A stretch of DNA of 64,000 nt from Actinomadura harenae. GTDB lineage: Bacteria > Actinomycetota > Actinomycetes > Streptosporangiales > Streptosporangiaceae. A program made the translations under genes and the position numbers. The first letter of the stretch is position 1; each line of letters opens with the position of its first letter. The notes under the pieces were generated by a model. It was given only the letters and a program-made list of their open reading frames with translations. It had not been told where the DNA came from and did not search any database. Positions 52,876-61,719 of this stretch are shown in pieces. The stretch covers positions 124,001 through 188,000 of the forward strand of contig NZ_RFFG01000001.1 of NCBI RefSeq assembly GCF_003696215.1. The letters run 5' to 3'.

Positions 52876-52979
52876 GCCAGGGCCATGCAGGCACACGCCA
52901 TAGCCAGAAGGACGTGCGCACGCGCCCCCAGAACGGCCGGACGCCGAAAGCGACGCGCGATCTGCGGGACGATGACGCC

Positions 52980-53645
52980 ATGACCATGCGCACCCCCGCC
53001 GCCGAACGCGCGTACTCGCACGTGAGGCGAAGCCTCCTGGACGGCACGCATCCGGGCGGCACGCTGTTGTCCGAGGGCGCGCTGGCCGACCAGCTGGACA
53101 TCTCCAGGACGCCGGTGCGCGAGGCGCTGCACCGGCTGGAAGCCGAGGGGTTCCTCCGGCTCTACCCGAAGCGCGGCTGGCTGGTCGTCCCCGTGACCTT
53201 GGCCGAGGGCCGGGAGACGATGGAGGCCCGCCTGCTCCTGGAGCTCTACGCGCTCGACCGCGTCGCCGCCATGGGCCCGGACGAGCTCCGGGAACTGGGA
53301 CGCGGGCTCGCCCCGGACGCCGACCCCAGCCGTCCCGTCCGGGACGACGACTTCGTCGACATGGGCGCGTCCTTCCACAACCGGCTCCTGGCGGCGGCCG
53401 GGAACTCCGTCGTCCAGGACATGTACGCGCGCCTGTGGAACAAGCAGCTCCGGCTGACGGCGGGCTCCGTCGCCGACCCGGACAACGCGGCCGAGGACGT
53501 CACCGAGCACGGCCAGATCGCGGCCGCGCTCCGCGACGCCGACGCACCGCGCGCGCGAAGACTGCTCCAGGAGCACGCCGGCGGGATCCTCCGGCGGCTG
53601 GGCCTCGGCGGGCAGGACATCCGCCTGCCTCCCCCCGCGAACTGA
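52980..53645 (+). CDS. GntR-family regulator (FCD subfamily)
   Basis: 221 residues from the ATG at 52980. The winged helix is at about 8-70 (GGTLLSEGALADQLDISRTPVREALHRLEAEGFLRLYPKRGWLVV). The FCD domain (about 80-205) carries the metal or acid-binding Asp/His set, e.g. DMGASFHNRLLAAAGN and EHGQIAAALRDAD. It lies behind the MFS gene whose promoter carries a GntR-type palindrome. I infer repression relieved by the transported compound. Confidence 0.92.
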   Translation: MTMRTPAAERAYSHVRRSLLDGTHPGGTLLSEGALADQLDISRTPVREALHRLEAEGFLRLYPKRGWLVVPVTLAEGRETMEARLLLELYALDRVAAMGPDELRELGRGLAPDADPSRPVRDDDFVDMGASFHNRLLAAAGNSVVQDMYARLWNKQLRLTAGSVADPDNAAEDVTEHGQIAAALRDADAPRARRLLQEHAGGILRRLGLGGQDIRLPPPAN

Positions 53646-53684
53646 CCCGTCCCCCTCGTCTCCCCTGCTCAGCCGTCCCGACCG

Positions 53685-53704
53685 CGGAGTTGTCCACAAC
53701 TCCG
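53685..53704. other. Perfect 9-bp-arm palindrome after the GntR gene
   Basis: CGGAGTTGT-CC-ACAACTCCG, 40 bases after the GntR stop and 85 before the next start. It may be a terminator without a T-run, since a two-base loop is tight, or an operator for the peptidase gene that follows. Confidence 0.5.
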
Positions 53705-53789
53705 AGCGGACGGCGCGGTGCTGCGGGCGTCCGTGCCACCCTGGTGCGGACGCCTTCGACCCCCGAGGGCACCGGAGAGATGGGTCGGG

Positions 53790-54674
53790 ATGGACTTCAG
53801 AGACGACGCGGAGCTCGACGCCTCCCAGGTCGAGGACGCGCGCGGCGGCGGCGGTGGCATGCCGGGCGGCATGATCATCGGCGGTGGCGCCGTCGGCGTC
53901 ATCGTCACGGTCGTCGCGCTGGTGTTCGGCCTCGACCTCACCGGCGGCTCCGGGTCCGGCTCCCACCCGAGCGGCGGCCAGGGCCGGATCGGCTCCGGCA
54001 CGAACCTGTCGGCCAAGTGCCGCACGGGCGCGGACGCCGACCAGTCCGCCGACTGCCGCATCGTCGGCACCGTCAACAGCGTCCAGAAGTACTGGTCGGG
54101 AGAGTTCGCCGACCAGGGCCGGCGCTACTCACCGGCCAAGACGCGGCTGTTCAGCGACGCCACCCAGACCGGCTGCGGCAGCGCCACCTCCCAGGTCGGC
54201 CCGTTCTACTGCCCGGCCGACCACCGCGTCTACCTCGACCTGTCCTTCTTCGACGACCTCCAGCGCGACTTCGGCGCGAAGGGCGGCCCGTTCGCTCAGG
54301 CGTACGTGGTCGGCCACGAGTACGGCCACCACATCCAGAACCTGCTCGGCACGATGAGCAAGGTCAAGGCGAACGCCAAGGGCGCGACGGGCGGCTCCGT
54401 CCGCCTCGAGCTCCAGGCCGACTGCTACGCGGGCACCTGGGCCAACCACGCCGTCTCCACGGGCTTCCTGACCCGCCTCACCCGCGACGACATCAACGAG
54501 GCCCTCGACGCCGCCGGAGCCGTCGGCGACGACCGCATCCAGCAGCGTGCAAGGGGACGCGTCGACCCCGAGGGCTTCACCCACGGAACCGCCGCCCAGC
54601 GTCAGCGGTGGTTCTCGACCGGCTACCAGACAGGAGATCCCCGCCGATGCGACACCTTCTCCGGCTCCCTCTGA
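53790..54674 (+). CDS. YpfJ-type neutral zinc metallopeptidase, membrane-anchored
   Basis: 294 residues from the ATG at 53790. A short cytosolic start (MDFRDDAELDASQVEDARGGG) is followed by one membrane helix (about 28-50) and an extracellular peptidase domain. The zinc motif is GHEYGHHIQNLLG, and ELQADCYAGTWA carries the downstream Glu, as in the YpfJ/zinc_peptidase family. The signature R-D-x-LDASQVEDRRG-like start also fits. The substrate is unknown. Confidence 0.92.
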   Translation: MDFRDDAELDASQVEDARGGGGGMPGGMIIGGGAVGVIVTVVALVFGLDLTGGSGSGSHPSGGQGRIGSGTNLSAKCRTGADADQSADCRIVGTVNSVQKYWSGEFADQGRRYSPAKTRLFSDATQTGCGSATSQVGPFYCPADHRVYLDLSFFDDLQRDFGAKGGPFAQAYVVGHEYGHHIQNLLGTMSKVKANAKGATGGSVRLELQADCYAGTWANHAVSTGFLTRLTRDDINEALDAAGAVGDDRIQQRARGRVDPEGFTHGTAAQRQRWFSTGYQTGDPRRCDTFSGSL

Positions 54675-54894
54675 GCCGCCCCGCCACCCCCCGGGGGACG
54701 CCCATGACCACGCCCCGCGAGATCGGCCTCCGCCACCCGGCGTCCTCCGCCTCCTCCGCGTCCGCGCAGGCCACAGCCGAATACGCCACATCTGCCGGAT
54801 ACAGGGGCGTCACACCCCCGCTCCGATCCGACACCGGCCGGGCCCCGGCGGCGAGCATGCCGTCCACGGCTCCCGAGACCGTAGACTCGAAACC

Positions 54895-55212
54895 GTGATC
54901 TTCAAGGCGGTCGGCAACGGAAAGCCCTACCCGGAGCACGGCCTGTCCTCTGGCGACTGGGCCAGGATCCCGCCGCGCCAGGTCCGGCTCGACCAGCTCA
55001 TCAGCACCAAGCGCGAGCTCGACCTGCAGTCCCTCCTCGCGAAGGACTCCACCTTCTACGGCGACCTGTTCCCGCACGTCGTCCTGTGGAAGGGCGATCT
55101 CTACCTCGAGGACGGCCTGCACCGGGCCCTCCGCGCCGCCCTCCAGCAGCGCCTCGTCCTGCACGCCCGGATCCTCGACCTGGACGTCGTGGACCTGGGC
55201 ACCCCCACCTGA
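54895..55212 (+). CDS. Small conserved actinobacterial protein, ParB-like character
   Basis: 105 residues from a GTG. The sequence (IFKAVGNGKPYPEHGL, PPRQVRLDQLISTKRELDL, DSTFYGDLFPHVVLWKGDLYLEDGLHRALRAALQQR) is of a type often labelled VapB antitoxin in databases, but it looks more like a ParB/sulfiredoxin-fold domain (LEDGLHR). No toxin gene is adjacent, so the antitoxin label is doubtful. A TAGACT -10 box (54882-54887) ends seven bases before the GTG, so it is leaderless. Confidence 0.82.
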   Translation: MIFKAVGNGKPYPEHGLSSGDWARIPPRQVRLDQLISTKRELDLQSLLAKDSTFYGDLFPHVVLWKGDLYLEDGLHRALRAALQQRLVLHARILDLDVVDLGTPT

Positions 55213-55462
55213 TCCCACCGGCACCATCGCCGGGAAGCCATCCGTCTCCCGGACGCCCCGGCGCCCCCGCACAGTCTCGGCAGCCGCGTGCAGCCCAGGC
55301 CGGACCTCGGGGGCCGAACCTCGCCGTCCCCCGAACGGCTGCCCGTCGCCCGAAGACACCTCACGCACACTCCACGAGGCGATATCCCGAACCGGACCTT
55401 GAACACGTCCTGAGACCGGCGCAGGCTGAGGATGAACACGCTTCGGGGCCGGGGGACGAGCC

Positions 55463-55843
55463 ATGACGAAGACCGGGAAGAAACGGCGCGACTGGGTACC
55501 CGGCCGAAACCTCGCAGTGTCGGCGCTGGCCTGGCAGGCGGCCCGCCCGGTCCTGGCCCGCCGCTCCCGGTCCTGGTGGTCGGTCCCGCTGCGCATCCTG
55601 ATGGCGGGCCAAGGACGCACACCTTTCAACAGCAACGCCCTGCCCCCGACCGCCCACTCCTACACCCAGGAGACCAGCGATGACCGGCTCTCCGACTACG
55701 CGGTGGCCGTGGACGACGCGTCCGAACGCCTGACCAGGTCAGAAATCGACCACCTCCGCGCCACCGGAGAACTCCCCCAGTGGTTCTACGACGACGTCGA
55801 AGAGCTCTACCAGGCCTGGCGCCGCACCAAACGAGGCCGCTGA
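55463..55843 (+). CDS. Hypothetical protein, 126 aa
   Basis: No family recognised. The N-terminal half is basic (TKTGKKRRDWVPGR, ARRSRSWWSVPLRILMAGQG), with no convincing membrane segment; the C-terminal half is acidic and helical (DDASERLTRSEIDHLRATGELPQWFYDDVEELYQAWRR). The ATG at 55463 follows GGGGACGA. Codon use is typical of the window. Confidence 0.65.
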   Translation: MTKTGKKRRDWVPGRNLAVSALAWQAARPVLARRSRSWWSVPLRILMAGQGRTPFNSNALPPTAHSYTQETSDDRLSDYAVAVDDASERLTRSEIDHLRATGELPQWFYDDVEELYQAWRRTKRGR

Positions 55844-55856
55844 CCCCGCGCCCGGG

Positions 55857-57161
55857 TCAGCGGGCGCGAGCGGGCTCCGGAACCGGCAGGGCGGCCTCGG
55901 ACTCGATCAGCTGCTCCAGCTCGGACTCGGCGGTCGTCATGCTCGGACGCACGAACCCCGGCCGGGACGCCATGACACCGAGGATCACCTCGGGCACGAT
56001 CAGGACGAACAGCAGCCCGAGCGACACCGTCCAGCCCCCGGTCAGGTCATGCAGCAGACCGACGGCCAGCGGCCCCACACCGGCGAGCAGATATCCCGCG
56101 GTCTGCGCCATCCCGGACAGCCGCGCGGCGACCATCGGGCTCGGCGACCGCAGGTTGAGCAGGGTGAACGCCAGCGGGAACGCGCTGCCCGTCCCGAGCC
56201 CGAGGAAGCCCACCCACAGCCATCCGGCGGACGGCGCGACGAGCAGACCGCCGATGCCCAGGACCATCGTCGCGGCGACCGCGATCACCAGGGCGCCCTG
56301 ACGGCGCATCCGCGCCGCGGTGACCGGGGTCGCGAAGCCCAGCGGAATGCCGATCAGCATCATCACCGAGACCATCGCCCCGGCCTCCCCCGCCGCGAAC
56401 CCGTGGTCCCGCATGATCTGCGGCAGCCACGACATCAGGACGTAGAACATCAGCGACGCCAGCCCCATGAAGCCCGCCACGGACCAGGCCAGCGGCGACC
56501 GCAGCAGCGAGCCCTCCACACCGGCGGGACGTGCCGCGTCGGACTCCTCGGCGGGCGCGGACCGCCGGTCACGGCGCGAACGAAGCGCCAGCGGCCCCCA
56601 GGCCAGGGCTCCGATCAGCGACGGAACGGCCCACACGGCGAGCGCCATCCGCCACCCGCCCGCGTTGTCCAGCGGCACGGCCAGCCCCGCGGCGATCGCG
56701 CCGCTGCCCGCCATCAGCATCATCATGAGCCCGGTCAGCGACCCCACCCGGCTCGGGAACGCGCTCTTGATCACCGCGGGCATCAGCACGTTGCCCATCG
56801 CGATGCCCGCCCCCGCGAGCACCGTCCCCCCGAACAACGCCACCTGCGCGGGAACGACCCGCAGCACGATCCCGGCCGTGATCAGGGAGAGCGCCACGGT
56901 GATCGCGGCCTCGGGCCCGACACGCCGCGCCAGCACGGGAGCGATCGAGGCGAACACCCCGAGGCACAGCACGGGCAGCGTCGTCAGCACACTGACCTCG
57001 ACGCCGCTCAGCCCCAACGACCCCTGCAGGTCGCTGAGCACCGGCGCCACACCGGTGATCGCGGCCCGCAGGTTGACGGTCAGCAGAATGAGTCCGGCAA
57101 GAGTCCAGAGAGTCGTCAGCCGAGAAATGGCCGGGGCAGTGGTCGAAGCCTTGGTGTTCAT
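55857..57161 (-). CDS. CynX/NimT-family MFS transporter
   Basis: 434 residues from the ATG at 57161, after GAAGGATC. Twelve helices with the family start VNLRAAITGVAPVLSDLQGSLGLSGVEVSVLTTLPVLCLGVFA, and the internal block AVIKSAFPSRVGSLTGLMMMLMAGSGA. Members carry cyanate, nitroimidazoles or small organic anions; the substrate here is open. The FCD-type GntR gene lies 510 bases upstream on the same strand. The gap 57162-57671 has no gene I can support. Confidence 0.9.
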   Translation of the reverse strand: MNTKASTTAPAISRLTTLWTLAGLILLTVNLRAAITGVAPVLSDLQGSLGLSGVEVSVLTTLPVLCLGVFASIAPVLARRVGPEAAITVALSLITAGIVLRVVPAQVALFGGTVLAGAGIAMGNVLMPAVIKSAFPSRVGSLTGLMMMLMAGSGAIAAGLAVPLDNAGGWRMALAVWAVPSLIGALAWGPLALRSRRDRRSAPAEESDAARPAGVEGSLLRSPLAWSVAGFMGLASLMFYVLMSWLPQIMRDHGFAAGEAGAMVSVMMLIGIPLGFATPVTAARMRRQGALVIAVAATMVLGIGGLLVAPSAGWLWVGFLGLGTGSAFPLAFTLLNLRSPSPMVAARLSGMAQTAGYLLAGVGPLAVGLLHDLTGGWTVSLGLLFVLIVPEVILGVMASRPGFVRPSMTTAESELEQLIESEAALPVPEPARAR

Positions 57162-57671
57162 GATCCTTCGGTCCCGGGCGCCGCCTGAGCAGCACCATCG
57201 TCGTGAATGTTCTGTCCGGTGAATCTCGGCCCGCGGCCAGGAAGCCGAAGCGCCGTGCGAGCCTGACCAGTGCGCCGTGCACACCGGGCCGCCACGTACC
57301 GCTGACCCCAGAGCGAATCCGCACCGCGCTGTGCTGGGCACCACTCACTGCAAAGCCGCGCGGAACCTGTTCAGGAGCCTGCGCCCCACCAGACGCACCG
57401 CACGAGCCCCCCTCGACCAAGCACCGGTGAGGGCAGGCCCGAACACTCGAACCCGGTGCGCACCGCTAGGTCATCCAGCTCAAGGACTCGTCCACGCACC
57501 CGGTCTCCACTGCCGATGCAGCTTCACCTACCGGCGCGGCACCTGTACTGAGCTGGAATGAACGCAGCCAAGGGGACGGCGCAGAATCGCACGCCTCACC
57601 CAAAAGCGAGCACGGTTCCAGCCCCGGAACGCATCACGGCCGCCGCGAATCGTCGCGGGCCCAGATCAAGC

Positions 57672-58388
57672 TCAGGGGACGTCGGGGACGGACCGTTCGA
57701 CCTCGTCGTCGGTGTTGTGGTCGTCCGCCTCGTCCATGATCTGGTCGAGACATCGGCGGGCGGCGGCCGCCGCGGCTTCCCCGTCACTCGCGGCGATGGC
57801 GGCGGCGATGGGGCCGTGCGGGATGTCGGCGTGTTCGACGACCGCGCCCGCCGCGCCGATGCTCGCGCGCAGGGCGGCGCTGAAGTCGCGGTACAGCTCG
57901 ATCAGCATGCCGTTGTGGGTGGCCTCCACGACGGCGGTGTGGAACGTGAGGTCGGCCTCGACGAACTCGGGGTGCTCGCGGGCCGCCCACGCCGCGTCGC
58001 GCAGCGCCAGAGCCGCCCCGATCGCCGCGAGGTCGGCCGGGGTACGGCGGGCGGCGGCGAGGCGGGCCGCCTCGACCTCCAGGCCGCGCCGGATCTCCAG
58101 GGTCTCGACGAGTTCGGCCCGCTCGAGCCGGCGCCGCATGACGCCGGACATCTCGCTGGTCGCGCGCACGTACGTGCCGTCCCCCTGGAGGCTCTCCAGG
58201 ATCCCGGCGTGCGTCAGGGCCCGGACGGCCTCGCGCACGGTGTTCCGGCCGACGCCGAGGCTCTCCGACAGGACCGGCTCGGGAGGGATCCGGCCGCCGA
58301 CCGGCCACGTGCCCGCGACGATCTCGCCCTTGAGCTGGTCGATCACCTGCTCCACCAGGGACGAGCGGCGAGCTGTCCGCAGCGTCAC
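57672..58388 (-). CDS. GntR-family regulator (FCD subfamily)
   Basis: 238 residues from a GTG after GAGGGAAC. Winged helix at about 12-75 (LKGEIVAGTWPVGGRIPPEPVLSESLGVGRNTVREAVRALTHAGILESLQGDGTYVR), FCD domain about 85-225 with metal-type residues in EADLTFHTAVVEATHN and AAARRCLDQIMDEADDHN. It is upstream of the CynX-like transporter on the same strand and probably regulates it. The stretch 58389-58750 upstream holds its promoter region but no gene. Confidence 0.9.
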   Translation of the reverse strand: MTLRTARRSSLVEQVIDQLKGEIVAGTWPVGGRIPPEPVLSESLGVGRNTVREAVRALTHAGILESLQGDGTYVRATSEMSGVMRRRLERAELVETLEIRRGLEVEAARLAAARRTPADLAAIGAALALRDAAWAAREHPEFVEADLTFHTAVVEATHNGMLIELYRDFSAALRASIGAAGAVVEHADIPHGPIAAAIAASDGEAAAAAARRCLDQIMDEADDHNTDDEVERSVPDVP

Positions 58389-58750
58389 GTTCCCTCCTCA
58401 CAAGCCGTCCAGGACGAACCTGACCCCCAATGGGCCAATCATCCCATGTCTCCATGTTAGGACGTCCGCGCAGGCTCCGTCATTCCCGCCCCCAAGGCCG
58501 CGACCGCCCACCGCCACGCCCGCTCAGGCCGTAAGAACGAACGCCGCAACCACGGTGACCTGCGAATTCGCCCCACCACACCGATCAAGCGTCATCGCGC
58601 CCGAACCCATCCACCCCGGACGTGTGCCTTCGCTCACTTCGCCCAGCTCGGCCCGCGCACAGCCCGTCTCGATCACAACGGAGTCGGCGCACAGCTCACC
58701 TCATCCACAAGCACGGCCCGTCAGAACCCGACAGCCCCGCAAAACGACCA

Positions 58751-58786
58751 CGCCCGCCCATCAGCGGAAAGCCGGATGGGCGGGCG
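58751..58786 (-). terminator. Terminator after the XRE-TPR gene
   Basis: 12-bp perfect stem (58751-58762 with 58775-58786) and a 12-base loop, 29 bases after the stop. Confidence 0.75.
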
Positions 58787-58814
58787 GACGGACGCGCGTG
58801 TCGGTCGTAGCGGG

Positions 58815-60251
58815 TCAGACTCCGACGTCGCAGGGGGCGTTGTGCGGACGGGCAGCACGGAGGCCCACGGCTTCGAGGGCGCGCCGGTAGGCGGTGGTGG
58901 CGGCGTGCGTGTCACCCGCGAACTGGAAGAGATCGCCCAGCTCGTGAAGCAGACGGGCGGACGCCCGGCTCGCCGGGAGCGAGGTCAGCTGCGTGGACGC
59001 CGCGCGGAGCACCACGAGCGCGGCCTTCGGGTCGCGCTGCGCCACTCGTGCGCGCGCCAGGACGAGCCGGGCCTGCGCCACCTTGTGCGTGCGGGCGACA
59101 GAGTCGGTGTCCGGCAGGGGCCCCAGGGCGGTGAGGACGTCCTCGTCGGGCACGGCCAGGGCCATGCCGGTCTCGAGGAACTCCTCCAGGTGGGAGATCG
59201 CCTGCGCGGGCTGACCAAGGATCACCAGTGCGCGTGCCGTCTCCACGGTGCGCTCGGTGATCTCGGCGCCTTCCAGGTCCTCGGCGCCCTTGAGGAGGCG
59301 CAGCGCCTCCTCCGCGGCGGCCGGGGACGCTCCGAGCGGCATGCTCTCCCGCACCGGCGTCTCGGCGGTGAACGCCGGGACGCCACGGAGCAGGGCCTTC
59401 GCGGCGGCGAGGTCCAGACGCGCGAGCGCACGAGGACGGGTGCCCTCCCCGCGCACGGCGAGCGCCTGGTCGGCGAAGTAGAGCGAGTCGCCGATCGCGT
59501 TCTGGTCGAGGGCCGTGACGCTGGCCCGCTGGTAGCAGGCGCTCAACGTGTCGCCGTCGCCGGAGCGTCCGGCCTCTTCGGCGGCGAGCAGCGTCCGTCC
59601 GAGCGCGTGCGCGCGTTCGAACTCGGAGCGGTCGACGTAGGCGAGCAGCAGCATGCGGCCCACCTCGATGCGCTCGTGCCCGCGTGTGAGGCCGAGTTCG
59701 TCCAGGCGCGTGAGGGTGCGTTCCCCCAGTGCGATGGCCTGGCCGAGGTCGCCGACCGCGTGGTAGCAGCGGGCGAGCGAGATCACGGGCGGGAGCCAGC
59801 TGGTCCGTCCGGGGTCGCGTTCGGCCTGCTCGCGGAGCTCCTCGAAGAGGGCGATGGCGTCATCGATCCGGCCGAGCCGTTCGAGCGCGCGGGCCTGTCC
59901 CTCACGCGCCCGCGCGGTGAGGTCCGGGTCGTCGCTGCGCTTGATGACGTCCTCGAAGACGGACGCCGCGCCGCGCGGGTCACCGGCGAGCAGGGCCAGA
60001 TGCGCGTGCCGTTCGCGGACCTCCAGGTGCGCGCGCTGCTCGGGCTCCACGCCCTCGGCGAGGTACTCGGGCGTGCATCCGAGCCGCTCGGCCAGCATCC
60101 GCAGGACGGTCGGGGTGGGAGTCCGCTTGCCGGACTCGATCAACGAGATGTAACTGTCGGAGAGGTCGTGTCCGGCGAGCTGCGCCTGCGACAAGCGTCT
60201 GGTCAGCCGCAGGTTGCGGACGCGCTCCCCGACGTTGCCTGGACCCGGCAT
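58815..60251 (-). CDS. XRE-type regulator with C-terminal TPR repeats
   Basis: 478 residues. XRE helix-turn-helix at about 6-65 (VGERVRNLRLTRRLSQAQLAGHDLSDSYISLIESGKRTPTPTVLRMLAERLG). The rest is all helical with TPR-like repeats (e.g. ARALERLGRIDDAIALFEELREQAE, AVGDLGQAIALGERTLTRLDELG), in the style of peptide-responsive or streptomycete XRE-TPR regulators. No secreted peptide gene is adjacent. The region 60252-60596 upstream is AT-richer and probably holds its promoter; no gene is supported there. Confidence 0.9.
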   Translation of the reverse strand: MPGPGNVGERVRNLRLTRRLSQAQLAGHDLSDSYISLIESGKRTPTPTVLRMLAERLGCTPEYLAEGVEPEQRAHLEVRERHAHLALLAGDPRGAASVFEDVIKRSDDPDLTARAREGQARALERLGRIDDAIALFEELREQAERDPGRTSWLPPVISLARCYHAVGDLGQAIALGERTLTRLDELGLTRGHERIEVGRMLLLAYVDRSEFERAHALGRTLLAAEEAGRSGDGDTLSACYQRASVTALDQNAIGDSLYFADQALAVRGEGTRPRALARLDLAAAKALLRGVPAFTAETPVRESMPLGASPAAAEEALRLLKGAEDLEGAEITERTVETARALVILGQPAQAISHLEEFLETGMALAVPDEDVLTALGPLPDTDSVARTHKVAQARLVLARARVAQRDPKAALVVLRAASTQLTSLPASRASARLLHELGDLFQFAGDTHAATTAYRRALEAVGLRAARPHNAPCDVGV

Positions 60252-60596
60252 GAGAACTCACTTAGCGGAAGTAAACAGGCGGCTGGGGTTCCGACATAAT
60301 TGCACATCGTCGGTTATCGCACGTCGAGAGTAACGAAGCGGTCCCAGTCGTCCCTAGATACGGCTTTGGCGGTGATAACGGTTCAACCCAGTAGATCATG
60401 CTCGACGGACGCCCTGGACGGAAGCCGTACCACGCCCGCGAGACCCGACCGCGACCCTCCGGATCCGCCGTCCGCTCCGGGGATCCGCGGGCCCGTCACC
60501 GAGAAAACGCACGCCACAAGGCGTGTCGCCCCGTCCGCCCGGGACCACGGCCGCACTCACCCGAGTCAGTACGTGATGTAGATCACACCTGTGGGA

Positions 60597-61124
60597 TCAG
60601 TCGTCGGAGGCGTTCTTGTTGGGGAAGATCATCTCGCAGACCTCCAGGTACAGCTGCTCCGGGTACGGCAGGTAGGGGACGGCCGAGAGGGCCTGGTCCT
60701 GACCGGCCGACTCCAGGACGAACTCCCCGTACCCGAGCATCCGGCCCGCGACGGTCCGCTTGAAGCTCATGTCCGTGACCTTCGCCAGCGGCATCATCGC
60801 GACCTTGCGCGTGATCAGGCCGGTGGTCAGCAGCATCCGCTGATTGGTGATCACGAAGTAGTCCACGGACCACTCGGCCACCCGCCAGACGAACCAGGCG
60901 AGCAGGATCAGCCAGCCCCACCAGATCCAGCTGATGACCGTGCCGGCATCGCTGGCCAGCGTGTTGCTGAGCACCCCGGCGAGGATCAGGCCGCCGAGGA
61001 CGAGCCCGACCGGCAGCATCAGCACGGCGGGATGGCGCCGGACCGTGATGACCTGGGTCTCGTGCGGGAGCAGGTACTTGTTGACCGAAGCCGGAGCGGA
61101 GTCACCGGGCGTGACCAGGCGCAT
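60597..61124 (-). CDS. Membrane protein with bacterial PH domain (bPH2/DUF304)
   Basis: 175 residues from the ATG at 61124, which follows GAGG. Two membrane helices (about 35-55 and 65-85) precede a bacterial PH domain: WSVDYFVITNQRMLLTTGLITRKVAMMPLAKVTDMSFKR and GRMLGYGEFVLESAGQDQAL. It forms a two-gene unit with the 52-residue protein whose stop is eight bases upstream. The role is unknown. Confidence 0.9.
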   Translation of the reverse strand: MRLVTPGDSAPASVNKYLLPHETQVITVRRHPAVLMLPVGLVLGGLILAGVLSNTLASDAGTVISWIWWGWLILLAWFVWRVAEWSVDYFVITNQRMLLTTGLITRKVAMMPLAKVTDMSFKRTVAGRMLGYGEFVLESAGQDQALSAVPYLPYPEQLYLEVCEMIFPNKNASDD

Positions 61125-61132
61125 GGGAGACC

Positions 61133-61291
61133 TCAGCCGAGCGCGTCGAGGAAGGTGGCCACGGAGTTCGCGGCGGACGTGAGCCCGTCCGCGATGCGGG
61201 CGACCGCGCGCGCCGCACCGTCGGGCTGTTGGACGAGATAGACCACCGCGACCGCGGCGGCTGCCCAGGCGATGTACTTCTTGGCGGGCAC
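61133..61291 (-). CDS. Small single-helix membrane protein, 52 aa
   Basis: GTG start at 61291, five bases after GGAGG. The product MPAKKYIAWAAAAVAVVYLV begins with one membrane helix, followed by an amphipathic helix (AARAVARIADGLTSAANSVATFLDAL). It precedes the PH-domain gene with an eight-base gap and is probably its partner. Similar short proteins occur beside such genes in streptomycetes, by my recollection. Confidence 0.75.
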   Translation of the reverse strand: MPAKKYIAWAAAAVAVVYLVQQPDGAARAVARIADGLTSAANSVATFLDALG

Positions 61292-61461
61292 TCATGCCTC
61301 CCTGAGCGGACGACCCACAGACCCTCGGCCAGTTTCGCACAGCGTTCAGGCACGGCAAAGCATTCGCGCGACGCCTCCACCGCCGTGTCACCAGAACATG
61401 ACCCCAACGTTTCGGGGCGCCCGCTCGTTCTGTGGGGTGAGCGACGACGGAGACGGAAGGG

Positions 61462-61719
61462 TCAGGGGGTGTTGCCCAGTGAGGTGCGCGGTGAACGGCG
61501 CTTCTTCTCGGCGGCAACGACGGCGAGCACCTGAAGGTGCTTACGCGCGACGCGTTCCACCAAATCCGGCGACGCCGCGCCGGTCACCTCGAGCGCCCCG
61601 AACCGCGCGGCGGTCACGCACCGCTCCACGGTCCGTCCATCGTGCACACCTGAGAACTCGCGGGCGAGCCGCTCGCCGATCTCGCCGAATGGCGCTTCGG
61701 AGTCCGGACGCTGAGCCAT
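61462..61719 (-). CDS. Small helical protein, 85 aa (three-helix dimerisation type)
   Basis: The pattern IGERLAREFSGVHDGRTVERCVTAARFGALEVTGAASPDLVERVARKHLQVL fits the small actinobacterial proteins annotated as three-helix-bundle dimerisation domains (related to DUF3562). GGGGGA precedes the ATG. It is soluble; function unknown. Confidence 0.75.
   Translation of the reverse strand: MAQRPDSEAPFGEIGERLAREFSGVHDGRTVERCVTAARFGALEVTGAASPDLVERVARKHLQVLAVVAAEKKRRSPRTSLGNTP

Noticed and set aside
57277..57561. A 94-codon open frame in the gap upstream of the CynX-like gene
   Set aside because: Codon positions show no coding pattern, there is no ribosome site and no recognisable product.
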